DNA of 64,000 nucleotides from Calendula officinalis (GCA_963853835.1 OY970820.1:36294873-36358872), one strand, 5' to 3'; counted from the stretch's first letter, positions 45,473-57,431 are shown. Notes: generated from the sequence alone by a model not told the origin. Numbers and translations: made by a program.

Positions 45473-46817
45473 TAAAGCACGCCTGGTTGCTAAAGGGTAT
45501 TCTCAACAAGAGGGCATCGATTATGAAGAAACTTTTGCCCCGGTTGCAAGAATAGAAGCCATCCGAATCTTTCTGGCATATGCAGCACACAAGAATTTTA
45601 CAATCTATCAAATGGATGTAAAAACTGCATTTCTTAATGGTATTCTCAGTGAAGAAGTTTTCGTTCATCAACCAGAAGGATTTTCCGATCCAAACTTGCC
45701 TAACCATGTCTACATCCTTGATAAAGCGTTATATGGTTTGAAGCAAGCTCCTCGTGCGTGGTATGATGTTTTATCCAAATTCTTAGTCGACTCTGGTTTT
45801 TCAAAAGGCAAAGTGGACAAAACTCTATTCATCAAACGACAAGGGGAAGATATCATCCTCATTCAGATTTATGTAGATGATATTATTTTCGGCTCCACAA
45901 ATCCAAAATACTGTAAACGGTTTTCAGATCTTATGATCAAAAGATTTGAAATGAGTATGATGGGGGAGATGAATTTCTTTCTCGGTCTACAGGTTCGTCA
46001 GTTACCTACCAGGATCTTCATCAATCAATCCAAGTATATCACTGATTTGTTGAAGAAGTATCTGATGGATGACTGTAAACCCATTTCTACACCAATGTCA
46101 CCCGGTTCAAAATTGCATACTGATCCTGACGGAAAGCTAGTTGATATCACCAACTATCGAGGCATGATAGGGTCCTTATTATATCTAACTGCCAGTCGCC
46201 CTGATATAATGTTCTCCACGTGCGTTTGTGCTCGGTATCAGGCTGCTCCCAAAGAGTCTCACCTTCAAGCACTCAAACGCATATTTCGTTACTTAAAGGG
46301 TACTCGAGATCTTGGTCTTTGGTATCCCAAAGAAACTTCGTTTGACCTGTCTGCATTCTCTGATGCTGATCATGTTGGCTGTATGTTGGATCGTAAAATC
46401 ACTTCTGGAGGTGCTCAATTTCTCGGTGATAAATTGGTGAGCTGGTCATCAAGGAAACAAAATTGTGTATCTCTTTCAACTGCCGAAGCGGAGTATGTTG
46501 CTGCTGCAAGTTTCCTGTCCCAGGTAATTTGGATGCAGTCACAATTAAAAGATTATGACTTTTCATACAGCTGTATTCCTTTATATTGTGACTCCCGAAG
46601 TGCGATTGCAATTTCATGCAATCCTGTTCAACATTCCAAAACTAAACATATTGATCTTCGATATCAATTTATCAAAGATCACGTTGAACAAGGAACTGTG
46701 TAAATGTACGTCGTATCCACCGATTTTCAGTTAGCTGATTTATTTACCAAGGCTTTAGATGAAAAATGATTTAACTTTCTTGTGTATAAGCTTGGTATGT
46801 TAAATCTCAAAACATAA
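45473..46817 (+). pseudogene. copia reverse transcriptase and RNase H (element D), after E
   Basis: Continues the pol frame: N-K-A-R-L-V-A-K-G-Y-S-Q-Q-E-G, M-D-V-K-T-A-F-L-N-G (first catalytic Asp), Q-I-Y-V-D-D-I-I-F-G-S (YVDD box), then RNase H with D-A-D-H-V-G, S-T-A-E-A-E-Y, C-D-S-R-S-A-I and K-H-I-D-L-R-Y. TAA at 46701-46703 replaces the Glu of B, and TGA at 46767-46769 replaces Arg in D-E-K-R-F. The natural stop is at 46815-46817. Catalytic boxes are intact; only the last 40 codons carry stops. Confidence 0.94.
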
Positions 46818-49342
46818 ATCGTTTCTACTCTTTTCATTTCAATTTTGTTTCTGCAAAACGCTTTTCATTGTTTAAATCTTTAGAAAAATGACTTATATAC
46901 ACATCAGTATATAACTCGAACTTTAAAGCAATGGCTTTCAAGTACATCAACTTGAAAACCGCTCTTAATCAGAAAATACATAACTGTAAAAACTCTTCTC
47001 CACCCCTCTGCTGTTGTTAAAAGGTACATTTCTGATCTACAAACTTTTATATATCTTTATTTTGTCGAGGGGGAGTAATATTAATTCTAGGGGGAGAATT
47101 AGTATTTCCAGGGGAGAAACTTTCTTATATCAATACTTTTATACCCGTTTGAATTTTTTTTTATTTGATCAATTTTTTTATCAAACGACAATACCTTCCC
47201 ATGGTTTGCCAGAACCGGCCTTACCTTCCAAGGGAATTCTTTTTCAGCCATTTGGTAAATGTGAGGGAATAAGTCTAGGGTATAGCAATAGGTGAGTGCA
47301 AGGTGATGTGAAAAACATGATAACTTTAAGAAAACACACCTTTGAGTGCATCCACACCGTAAATAAACCAGGCAACCATACAAAAGGGTGCTCATTTATG
47401 CGTTAAATGTTTCACCAGACTCTACTGGCCCAGTAACGCACATGCACGCCACCACCAACCACTCAAATTTCTCTCAACAGGAATTTGTTTCAATTCATTA
47501 GGGGACGTAGCACAAAAGCTACTGACTACTCATTCGGAGTATGTCGGTATTGAAACAAAATAACCTCTTGCCCCGGGTTAAGTCTCTTTGTATGCACAGT
47601 GTGTCTAGTTCTCACCCTCAAGAATCTTCCAATATAGGACACTTGCACTACAAAAATGGATCTCTGTGAATCCATCGGAACCCTCGTAGTGGCATCACAA
47701 TCTGATGTTTCACGAGGATCGACTGGAAATCCTACTAGAGCTAAAATCACGCCAACTCTAAACGCAGGTCACACACTTGAATCAACGATTGTGCAAACGA
47801 CTACCGATTCACACCGTGTGTCAACGGATACTCTATGTGAGTCCGGTGTTACCTCAAAAGAACAAGTTGATGTGCCGTAAGATCTATCATTCTTTCAGGC
47901 AACAACTTATACCGGAAACACATAAATTCCGAAGAAAAATCCATGTGAACTCTTAACATGCAACATCTTTTGAAAGCTGATTAAAATGCACATGAGCGTT
48001 ATAGTTCACTCTCAAATAACTCCTATGATCGGTTATAACCGACATGATCTTCCCCAGGAGCCACCTACAATATAGGACATACTGTGAGGGTTCATAGGTC
48101 TAGGTGAGCAGAATCAAGTATCACTGGATCTTGATTGGGGTGCGCTGAGGTAAAAATTGAGAGGGGGATGAAGTATGGGGTGAAAAACAGCTTATCACAT
48201 GGTAACATAAAAACGAGGGTGTGGTTGAAAATGAAAAAGTGAGTTGAGTGAGGAGTGTGTGAGAAAGGGTTAAAGAAAACGGAAAACCCTCCCTAAACCG
48301 AACAAAAGACCGGGTAACCACCTCTATATCAGACTGCATGAGATGCTTTCTGATTCAGACTTCATGGACCCAGTGATGCAATGCACAACCCCCACTGACC
48401 ACTCAAGTACAAAAAGTACTTGTTTCAAAATCACGGAGATTACCACATCTACTATCGACATCTCATTTGGAGATTGTTAATATTGAAAAAGAGGACCTAC
48501 CTCCAGTCCTCGCCTTCATTTGTCCACTTATAGAGTCTAGAACCGAATTAAATTTCTCTAGGACACAGGCATTCCACCAAGCATATCCTAGTGATATTGT
48601 CGGAACATTCATAGTGATACCAAACTTGTTGGTATTCCACGATGATTGAATGGAAATCCTACCAGTGCTAACATCAAAGCCAACACTGAACGTAGGTCAC
48701 ACAGTTTTTTAACTGTCGTGTTAACGGGATATCTATGAGATCCCGGTTTATCCTATTTGACTATGCTGTAAAATGTGTTATATATTGATTCATTCAAAAA
48801 ATGAATGTATCATTATTCAACACATTTTCATCACCAAGCTTCGGAGATTCTTCCTGTTACATGATGCTTCAGATAAATCTTGTTCATCATGAGGGGGAGA
48901 ATGTATTAGCCTAACTTACTCCACATCAAAAAGACACATATGCATCAGTGAAGGGGGAGTAAACAAGGAACCGAAGACTCCATGAAGAAATAATTGTCTG
49001 TTTGAGGGGGAGCATAAACCTTATCAACAAATTTCTCGAACAACAATTATTAAACATCGTTGATCGACATAAAGCCACAAACTTCAAGAAAAGACTTCCG
49101 CTGTTAATCTCTCTATCATTATGGGTCTCAGTTTTGGTCGATCAATATGTATCTTCAAAGTAAAGTCTTCAAAATACTTTTTGTAGTTGAAAAGCTACAC
49201 GAAGTATTCGTTTTTCACAGATCAACAAAGCTCAAGACTGATCCTGATCATTATGCAACGATATATCTACAAGGCTAGGTTTTTGCTAAAGATGAAGACT
49301 TCGAAGATATGCTTCCCAGACTATTGTTACAAAGGGGGAGAT
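46818..49342 (+). other. long noncoding 3' region of element D
   Basis: About 2.5 kb without a coding frame between pol and the 3' LTR, conserved in sequence and order with 54357-57446 of B. It has GGGGGAG purine tracts at 47069, 47090, 48893, 48953, 49006 and the functional one at 49334. Two diverged internal copies of one segment (about 47410-47780 and 48365-48710) share phrases such as TGGAAATCCTAC and CGTAGGTCACACA/CGCAGGTCACACA. Confidence 0.85.
49331..49342 (+). other. polypurine tract of element D
   Basis: AAAGGGGGAGAT directly before the 3' LTR. Confidence 0.93.
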
Positions 49343-49601
49343 TGTTGGGTCACATTCTAGAGTATTAAAATAGTCTATGGGTGTAATGTGACAGTTTATT
49401 GTAATCAATAGTCTAGTGTTATTTTATGTAATTAGTCAATACTAGGCCTAGGTATAAATACCTAGTTGTAACCTAGTATTGTTAAGCTTGCCGACATTTG
49501 AATCATACGTACGTTTTTGCAAAGCTTCTCTCAATCTTGTTCTTCCAATTCATCACTGTTCTTGCTTAATTGTTTGTTTAATTGATTGATACGGATTCAC
49601 A
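49343..49601 (+). repeat. 3' LTR of element D
   Basis: 259-bp copy of 35541-35799 with five substitutions, followed by AAACG. Confidence 0.97.
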
Positions 49602-49606
49602 AAACG

Positions 49607-50555
49607 CCAAGGGGAAGACATAGTTCTCATTCAAATTTATGTCGATGATATCATTTTTGGTTCTACAAATCCCAAATACTATAGAAAGTTCTCTGATCTC
49701 ATGGTTAAACGTTTTGAGATGAGTATGATGGGTGAACTGAACTTCTTTCTTGGTCTTCAAGTTTGCCAATTACCTATCGGGATCTTCATCAATCAATCCA
49801 ATTATATCACTGATCTCTTGAAGAAATATCTCATGGATGATTGTACATAAATACCGACGCCGATGTCGCCTGGTTCTAAATTACATGCTGATCCTGATGG
49901 CAAACTTGTTGATGTTACAAATTATCGGGGGATGATCGGATATTTATTATATCTTACTTCGAGTCGACCAGACATAATGTTCTCTACTTGCATATGTGCT
50001 CGGTATCAGTCTGCTCCTAAAGAATCACACCTTCAAGCAGTCAAACGTATATTTCGTTATCTGAAAGGCACTCGAGATCTTGGTCTCTGGTATCCTAAAG
50101 AAACTTCTTTTGACTTGACTGCATTTTCTGATGCTGATCATGCTGGATGTATGCTGGATCGCAAGAGTACGTCTGGAAGTGTCCAATTTCTGGGAGATAA
50201 ATTGGTCAGCTGGTCTTCACGGAAGCAAAATTGCGTGTCTCTTTCAACTGCAGAGGCAGAATATGTTGCTGCTGCAAGCTGCTTATCCCAGGTAATTTGG
50301 ATGCAATCACAATTAAAAGATTATGGCTTTTCATACAACCGTATTCCTTTATATTGTGATTCTCGAAGTGCAATTGCAATTTCATGCAATCCTGTTCAAC
50401 ATTCCAAAACTAAACATATTGATCTTCGATATCATTTTATAAAAGATCATGTTGAACACGGTATTGTGGAATTGTACTTTGTTTCAACTGATTATCAATT
50501 AGCTGATTTGTTTACCAAGGCATTAGACGAAAAACGTTTTAACTTTCTTGTGTCT
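49607..50555 (+). pseudogene. copia RT C-terminus and RNase H (element B), after element D
   Basis: Resumes exactly where 35540 stopped: Q-G-E-D-I-V-L-I-Q-I-Y-V-D-D-I-I-F-G-S with the YVDD box. A TAA near 49849 sits in the Y-L-M-D-D-C segment. From 49863 the frame is open: R-P-D-I-M-F-S-T-C, D-A-D-H-A-G-C-M-L-D-R-K-S-T, S-T-A-E-A-E-Y, C-D-S-R-S-A-I, K-H-I-D-L-R-Y, Q-L-A-D-L-F-T-K-A. It is cut at 50555 by the TRIM/F insertion. The last codons (K-L-G-M-L-N-L-K-A-stop) are at 54327-54356. Confidence 0.94.
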
Positions 50556-53235
50556 TGTAACGACCCAAAAATCAGGAGAAATTTAAAAAATTTAAAACAT
50601 TTAATTAATAAAATTTCCCCAAGTACAAGTAATGAAAAGGTCCCAACTCAGATAAAAATATAAACCGTCTCATGGTCTTTAATGCGGAAATAAATAAAAA
50701 GGTTAAAAATTATGTTTGACTCAAAACAAACTTTTAAAAACTCCAAATCCAATAAATAAAGATGCAGCCCATCAACCGTTGACCTTCTCTTTGCCCTTAC
50801 TAGTACCTGAAAAATGGGGGAGTGATTGGGGTCAGCCACCGCTGAGTGAATAATATCAAAATAAACAAATAAATACAAACAACTCAAGCCACATAAGTGA
50901 TCCCTAGAGACTCTACTCAATTCTCAATTACTCAAGTTTATTTTCTCAGATTTTAAATTTATATAGCACGCTTGTGTGACTTGGGACGAGAGATCAACCT
51001 CGACCCGCCTCACACAACTCAAGGCTCAACACCTGTACTCTTCGGTGTTGAGTCAAAACGTCTGGCACCAGTACTCTTCGGTGCCAAGACAACTCAAGTA
51101 TATTATGTTTAATGTTTTAACTCGAGAACTCAAAACTCAGATAACTCAGGCTCCAGATAACTCAAATCACAGATAACTCAAATCACAGATAACTCAAATA
51201 AATCACCCAATCAATACTCAAGCTCAATCAACAAGACAATTCACAACACATAGCACAAAATCATGAATCGAAAGTAAGTACAAGTTTATAGTGAGATTAC
51301 CCACCTCGATAAACATAAGCTCCTAGAGGTATCCTCGGCACGTACAAGTCACAACTCAGTTCCTAGAAGGTCCTACATCACACAATAAGGCTAGGATTAA
51401 AACTTGACTCAAAACTCAACTCATAGGTAATCTTCAAGAACCCGACACCCCCGCGGGAACTACTATAACTCCCAAACCGCTCACTAGAATTTAATCAAAT
51501 TTTTACAGAAACTAAATGAATCAGAGGACTACAATTTTTCAAAAGACTTCGGAACTTGAATCCAAACAGAAGGGGCTCAAAACAGACCCGCAAGACAGAA
51601 TAGCTGAACCGAAAACTATTATGCGATGGTTTACAAAAACAACGATATCTTTTAAACGACAATTCAGATTAATGAGCCGTCAGCGGAAACGGAAAGACGA
51701 CTCAGAAAACTAGAGACCAACATGGGCCAAAAATCTAAAAACATATTTTAAGTGTATTAAAAACGGACTCGAACATAGACTATACATTCTGACCAAATTT
51801 CAGCATTGCATTTAAAACTCATTTTGAAACCCGACATCAACCCACTCATTGCCGAGGTACCCGACAGCACCGGAAACCAAAATATCACAAAAAAATAATT
51901 TTCAAAGTAATCTAGCTCATTTAATTAAAACTCTCTCGCTTGGGAAATCAAGAACTCTACGGATTCGGTTTCCCCTCTCGGTTTCTAAAAATGAAAATTT
52001 ATCGAACGTGCCATTGAAATCAATTAAGTGATGACGTGATTTATTCCCGGGACCTCATACAATCGAGTCCGAGGGCTCGATACCATCCTCGGTTAAATCA
52101 CAACACATCCAAAATCTCAATTGCACCAAAATAGTTAAACAACCATTCTAAGTTTACAAAAAATGAACTTTATCATAATAACATCCGATCCTAGGGATTT
52201 CATCCCGATCCCTCACGGCTCTAATCTAACAATCGATAAAACAATAAATAATTCAATAACAATTTATGATTTAAAAATGATTTTCAAGAAACTTTCCACA
52301 AAATTCAGCTCAGTGACCGTTAACGAGAATGGCCATAACTCACTGACCGAAACTCGTATTGAAGAGAGGTCGGCGGTCACGGTTAGCTAACTCAGACGAC
52401 TACAAATCTCTGTGAGACGGTCCTTTCCTAAAACGGACTCTAAGGATGTCAAAAACAGCGCGCAAAACAACAAATCAAATCTGCCAGAATACTAAAACGC
52501 TTTTTAAATAATAACGATAAAACCTGAAACACATACGAACCAAACCCACCACATTGCAGTATGCGCGAGAGAAAACCCTTGAGAGTTTGCTGCGTTGACC
52601 AAAACATCCAATTGAGAATTAATTCTCAAACATTTGGCTAAAGCATCTCAAAATTGAGAACTCAACTTAAACGTCCAAAAGTCCAAGCACGTCAATTATT
52701 CCAAAACTCTTAAAACTCCACCGTCAACATTTCTTTACATGTGCACCGTCAGAAGCTTTTCTTCACTTGCTGGACGAGAATCATATCGCAATGGGCGGCT
52801 GCATTCTCACGAGAACCAATAGGGTTTGTTTTGGATTTTTACCCTTTTAATTTGAGCATTCCCTAATGACTAATTAAGCCCGCCACTTTAAAGCCCGACC
52901 CAAATACAACACGCCCAACTCTCGAAAAATTAAGCCGGTTGAAGCCCGGGACGCGCACACGAATAAACGACGTCTAACAAATTGTCGTCAAAAATTTACG
53001 AGACGACTAACTTTTTATTAACTCTCTTGAATAAAAGATTGTAATAATTAATAAAAGTAAATAATAATTACTTCTTTAATTGACTCCGACATGTCTAATT
53101 TAATAACGTCTAATAATACCAGACGTCTTAATTATCAATTAAAAGCGTCCAATAAAGATATTTATTATAAATAAAATAAAATAAAACGTGATTGAAATAA
53201 TATTTTTTAATGGCTACAAATTTTGGGGCGTTACA
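50556..53235 (-). mobile_element. solo LTR F, gypsy-type, 2,680 bp
   Basis: On the minus strand it starts TGTAACGCCCCAAAAT and ends TTTTTGGGTCGTTACA, the form of many plant gypsy LTRs. No coding domain lies inside. Its present flanks do not match (TGTCT left, CTTTA right), but CTTTA equals the reverse complement of TAAAG at 53605-53609. So F once sat in a TRIM LTR with TAAAG on both sides, before the inversion. Confidence 0.8.
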
Positions 53236-53604
53236 CTTTATAAGGGTGTGGATACCTCTCTTAGCATGAGGCCTTTTGGGTGGAGGGGTCCATACCAAGA
53301 ACAAAACCGTGCGCCGTTGGACAAAGCGGACAATATCGTGTTACGGGGTTCTGGGATGTTACAAGTGGTATCAGAGCCAGACCCGGGCCGATGTGCACAA
53401 CGAGGACGTTGTGTCCCAAGGGGGGGAGAATTGTAAGATTCGTCCCACATTGGTTGGAGAGGGGAACTAAACAGTCCTTATAAGGGTGTGGATACCTCTC
53501 TTAGCATGAGGCCTTTTGGGTGGAAGTGGACCATACCAAGAACAAAACCGTGCGCCGGTGGGCAAAGCGGACAATATTGTGCTACGGGGTTCTGGGATAT
53601 TACA
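53236..53604 (+). mobile_element. TRIM retrotransposon, plus-oriented segment
   Basis: A 3' part of an LTR (53236-53363, 128 bp), primer site TGGTATCAGAGC (53366-53377), a short internal domain, a purine tract AAGGGGGGGAGAAT (53419-53431) and a complete 173-bp LTR (53432-53604, TGTAAGATTC...GATATTACA). There is no coding capacity: LTR-primer site-purine tract-LTR in under 500 bp is the definition of a TRIM, mobilised by another element's proteins. It lies in the inverted segment. Confidence 0.93.
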
Positions 53605-54317
53605 TAAAGAGTGTTTCGTTCCCCTCTCCAACCAATGTGGGACGAATGTTACAATTCTCCCCCCCCCCCCCTGGGACACAACGCCCCCGTTGTGCACATC
53701 GGTCCGGGTCTGGCTCTGATACCACTTGTAACATCCCAGAACCCCGTAGCACAATATTGTCCGCTTTGCCCACCGGCGCACAGTTTTGTTCTTGGTATGG
53801 ACCACTTCCACCCAAAAGGCGTCATGCTAAGAGAGGTATCCACACCCTTATAAGGACTGTTTAGTTCCCCTCTCCAACCAATGTGGGACGAATCTTCTTG
53901 TAACATCCCAGAACCCCGTAGCACAATATTGTCCGCTTTGCCCACCGGCGAACGGTTTTGTTCTTGGTATGGACCACTTCCACCCAAAAGGCCTCATGCT
54001 AAGAGAGGTATCCACACCCTTATAAGGACTGTTTAGTTCCCCTCTCCAACCAATGTGGGACGAATCTTACAATTCTCCCCCCCCCCCCTTGGGACACAAC
54101 GCCCTCGTTGTGCACATCGGCCCGGGTCTGGCTCTGATACCACTTGTAACATCCCATAACCCAGTAGCACAATATTGTCCGCTTTGCCCACCGGCGCACG
54201 GTTTTGTTCTTGGTATGGACCACTTCCACCCAAAAGGCCTCATGCTAAGAGAGGTATCCACACCCTTATAAGGACTGTTTAGTTCCCCTCTCCAACCAAT
54301 GTGGGACGAATCTTACA
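53605..54317 (-). mobile_element. TRIM tandem array, minus-oriented segment
   Basis: From left: first 49 bp of an LTR (53605-53653), internal domain with C-rich purine tract complement and primer site (53713-53724), LTR 53727-53896 lacking its last bases, LTR 53899-54071, internal domain with primer site (54131-54142) and LTR 54145-54317. The complete LTRs are 173 bp. Two LTRs abut where an internal domain was lost between CTT repeats. Overlapping ORFs on both strands here are by-products of the palindromic layout, not genes. Confidence 0.92.
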
Positions 54318-54326
54318 ATTGTGTCT

Positions 54327-54356
54327 AAACTTGGTATGCTAAATCTAAAAGCTTAA
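54327..54356 (+). pseudogene. last codons of element B pol
   Basis: Reads K-L-G-M-L-N-L-K-A-stop, in frame with 50555 when the insertion and one TGTCT are removed. The matching tail in D is at about 46785-46817. Confidence 0.85.
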
Positions 54357-57300
54357 ACTGTTTTATTTGTTACAACAAAATGGCTCTTACACAATTCAGT
54401 GTATGACCCGCGCTTCAACGTAATGACTTTCAGATACATTAGTTTGAAACCCGCTCTTAACCAGTTTTACACATAAATGTAAAAACTCTTTCCCACCCCT
54501 CTTAAACTGTATATTTTTCATTACCTTTATTTTGTCGAGGGGGAGAAATATTAATTCTAGGGGGAGAATTAGAATTTCCAGGGGGAGAAACTTTCTTATA
54601 TCAATACTTTTATACCCCTTTGAATATTTTTTAATCGAACAATTTTTTTTTATCAAACGACAATACCTTCCTATGGTTTGCCAGAACCAGCCTAACCTTC
54701 CAAGGGAAATACTTTTTCGCCAAAATTGGTAAATGTGAGGGTATAAGTCTAGGGTATAGATTTAGGTGAGTGCAAGGTGATGTGAAAACATGATAATATC
54801 AAGAAAACACACCTTTGAGTGCATCCAAACCGTTATTAAACCGGGCAACCTCACAAATTTATGATCATTCATATGTTGAATGATTCACCAGGCTTAACTG
54901 GCCCAGTCAAGCATTTGCACTCCGCCACCAACCACTCAGATTCCTCTCAATAGGAATTTGTTTCAATTCATCAGGGGACGTAGCACATAATCTATCGACT
55001 GCTCATTCGGAGTATGTTGGTATTGAAATCATTAACCTTCTGCCCCAGGTTACGTCTTCAATTGAATGCACAATGTGTCTAGAACTCATCGACAAATATT
55101 TCCAATATAAGACACGTACACTATTGAATATGAATCTCCGTGTATTCATCGGAACACTCATAGTGGCATCACAATCTGGTGCTTCACGAAAATTGAGTGG
55201 AAATCCTGCTATAGCAAAAATCGCGCCAACTCTAAACGCAGGTCACACATTTGAATCCACGGTTGTGCAAACGACTATTAATTCATACGGTGTGTTAACG
55301 GATACTCTATGTGAGTCCGGTATTACCTAAATTGATCAAGTTGTTGTGCGTAAACTTATAAGTCATAAAGGCAACAACTTATGCCGGAAACACATACATT
55401 TCCGATGAAAAATCCATGTTATTCATAAAACGTAACATCATATATGCTGATAAATTGCACATGAGCGTTATAGTTCACTCTCAAATTACTCATATGATCT
55501 GCTATAACCAGTATGATCTTCCCCAGGAGCCACCTACAATATAGGACAAAATATAAGGGTACATAGGTCTATGTGAGCAGAATCAAGTATCACGGGGTCT
55601 TGATTGGGATGCGCTGAGATAAAATTTGAGAGGGGGATTGAAGTCTGGGGTGCAAGTCAGCTATACATGGTAAAATGAAATGAGGGAGTAGTTGAAAAAT
55701 GAAAAAGTATGCTTGAGTGAGGAGGGTGTGACAGGGTTAAAGAAAACGAAAAACCCTTTCCAAACCGATAAAAAGCCGGGTTGCCACGTCTCTATCAGAT
55801 TGCATGTGTTGCTCTCTGATATTGAATAAGACATCATGGACCCAGTGATGCAATGCACAACCCCCCCAGCCACTCAAGTATTTCTTAAAAAGTACTTGTT
55901 TCATTTCCACGGATACTATCTCATATGCTATCGACATCTCACTTGGAGGTTGTTGATATTGAAATAGAGGACAAGTCTCTCCAGTCCTCGCCTTCATTTG
56001 TCCACTAATTGAGTCTAGAACCGAAATACAATTTTAGGACACAGGCAAAATATCAAGCTTATCTGTGTGATATAGCCGGAACATTCATAGTGATATCTCA
56101 TATGTTGATATTTCACAATGATTGAATGGAAATCCTACCAGTGCTAACATCAAAGCCAAAACTGAACGTAGGTCACACAGTTTGTGTAACTGTTGTGTTA
56201 ACGGGTAATCTAAGTGATCCCGGTTTACCCTATTCGATTCCATGTACATTTTTGATGACTGTACTCCATCGCTATCTACAACAGTCGGGCTATCAGATGA
56301 TAAACACAAGACTGTTCTTTTATGTCATCCACAATGGTCATTGAGATTAAACGATATAAGATTTGATCGTATTTCTTCATATTCAACGACGATCTGGTTT
56401 ATCTGATAAAAATGTGTTATATATCGATTCATTCAAAATATGAATATATCATTAGTCAACACATTTTTATCATTGAGCTTCGAAGATTCTTTCTACTTCT
56501 ACCTCGAAGAACTTAAAATTTTACATGATGATTCCGATAAATCGTATTCATCATGAGGGGGAGAAAATATTACAGAAGTTCTTATTATAAAGATAAATGC
56601 TTACAACATTTAGAAGAGAATATATTAGCTCAGTTTACTTCGCATTTAGAAGACATATGCACCGGTTTAGGGGGAGTAAACAAGAAACCGAAGATTCGTT
56701 AAGACATAATTGTTTGTTCGAGGGGGAGCGTAAACTTCATCAACATTTTACCCTAACAACAATTATCAATAATCACAAATCGGCAAAGCCACAACTTCAA
56801 CAAAAGACTTCCGCTACAAAACAACTCTATCTATGGGTCTACATTTTCGTCGATGTACATTTGTGAAAACGAAGACACCAAGACATTCATTAAAATGTTA
56901 AATCACAAATTCATATCCATATCCATACAAAAGCTTAACCGTTTAAATCCATATTTCCATACCGATTACAAAATTATTCACATTCATTCAAATCTTAAAT
57001 GTACATATCATTCTTTCCTACATACAAACCATACACATGTCAATTCAAAATTTAACCGATACAAATCATTCTTACATTTTACACACACATTTAAAACTTT
57101 AACTGAAAAATCATTCAAAAACATTATCATACTATACTCAATATAATCCTCTACCACAAAATTCCAAAAACAACCTCTCCATTATCTAAAAACCCAGTCA
57201 AATCCTTACTTAACTGATATTCCATTTCCCAAAGTTTTCAAATCTTTTGTAAATCAGTTACATGATTTCCTCACTCAAACAGTATCAACGACAAACATAT

Positions 57301-57431
57301 TCTCTTTGAGTATCTTAAACTTCCAGATTTCTGCAATGTTTTGTTCTTGAAATACAGAAAAACATTTTCTTGCCAAAGACAGATTATAAGAAGAATCTGA
57401 AGTCTGAAGACTGGGATGACATATTAAAGAT
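54357..57431 (+). other. long noncoding 3' region of element B
   Basis: About 3.1 kb with no convincing ORF, colinear with the D region at 46818-49330. Purine tracts GGGGGAG at 54539, 54560, 54581, 56557, 56670 and 56722, plus the functional one at 57438. Diverged internal duplicates lie at about 54890-55280 and 55845-56190. The 56860-57420 part is a T/A- and CAT-rich stretch without similarity to D that I can see. Confidence 0.82.

Larger units (their letters stand above)
35541..49601 (+). mobile_element. copia retrotransposon D, interrupted by solo LTR E
   Basis: Identical-length LTRs (259 bp each), perfect target duplication AAACG (35536-35540 and 49602-49606), primer site and polypurine tract. 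About 10.9 kb without E. It is a close relative of B in gag, pol and the 3' region, but its LTR sequence is different. The LTRs differ at five positions (about 1.9%). It has few coding defects: TAG at 36816, a one-base insertion near 38964, TAG at 40882, insertion E, TAA at 46701 and TGA at 46767. Confidence 0.97.
50556..54321. mobile_element. composite insertion in element B: tandem TRIM array plus solo LTR F, internally inverted
   Basis: Bounded by TGTCT on both sides (50551-50555 and 54322-54326); removing one copy restores the pol frame of B across the junction. Content: gypsy-type LTR F, then five TRIM LTR equivalents with three short internal domains, in two orientations. The arrangement is explained by a TRIM array entering B, F entering one TRIM LTR, then inversion of 50556-53604. 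The three or four bases between the last LTR end (54317) and TGTCT are unexplained. Confidence 0.82.

Noticed and set aside
47645..47660. CACTACAAAAAT as a CACTA left end
   Set aside because: It lies within the conserved 3' region of element D, in line with the corresponding region of B, and has no partner or duplication.
53467..54271. Many overlapping ORFs of 64-114 codons on both strands
   Set aside because: They are translations of the repeated, inverted TRIM LTRs; the same peptides recur in each copy and none matches a known protein.
53236..54317. Cassandra-type TRIM with a 5S rRNA-derived LTR
   Set aside because: The size and primer site fit a TRIM, but I see no 5S-like internal promoter sequence in these LTRs.
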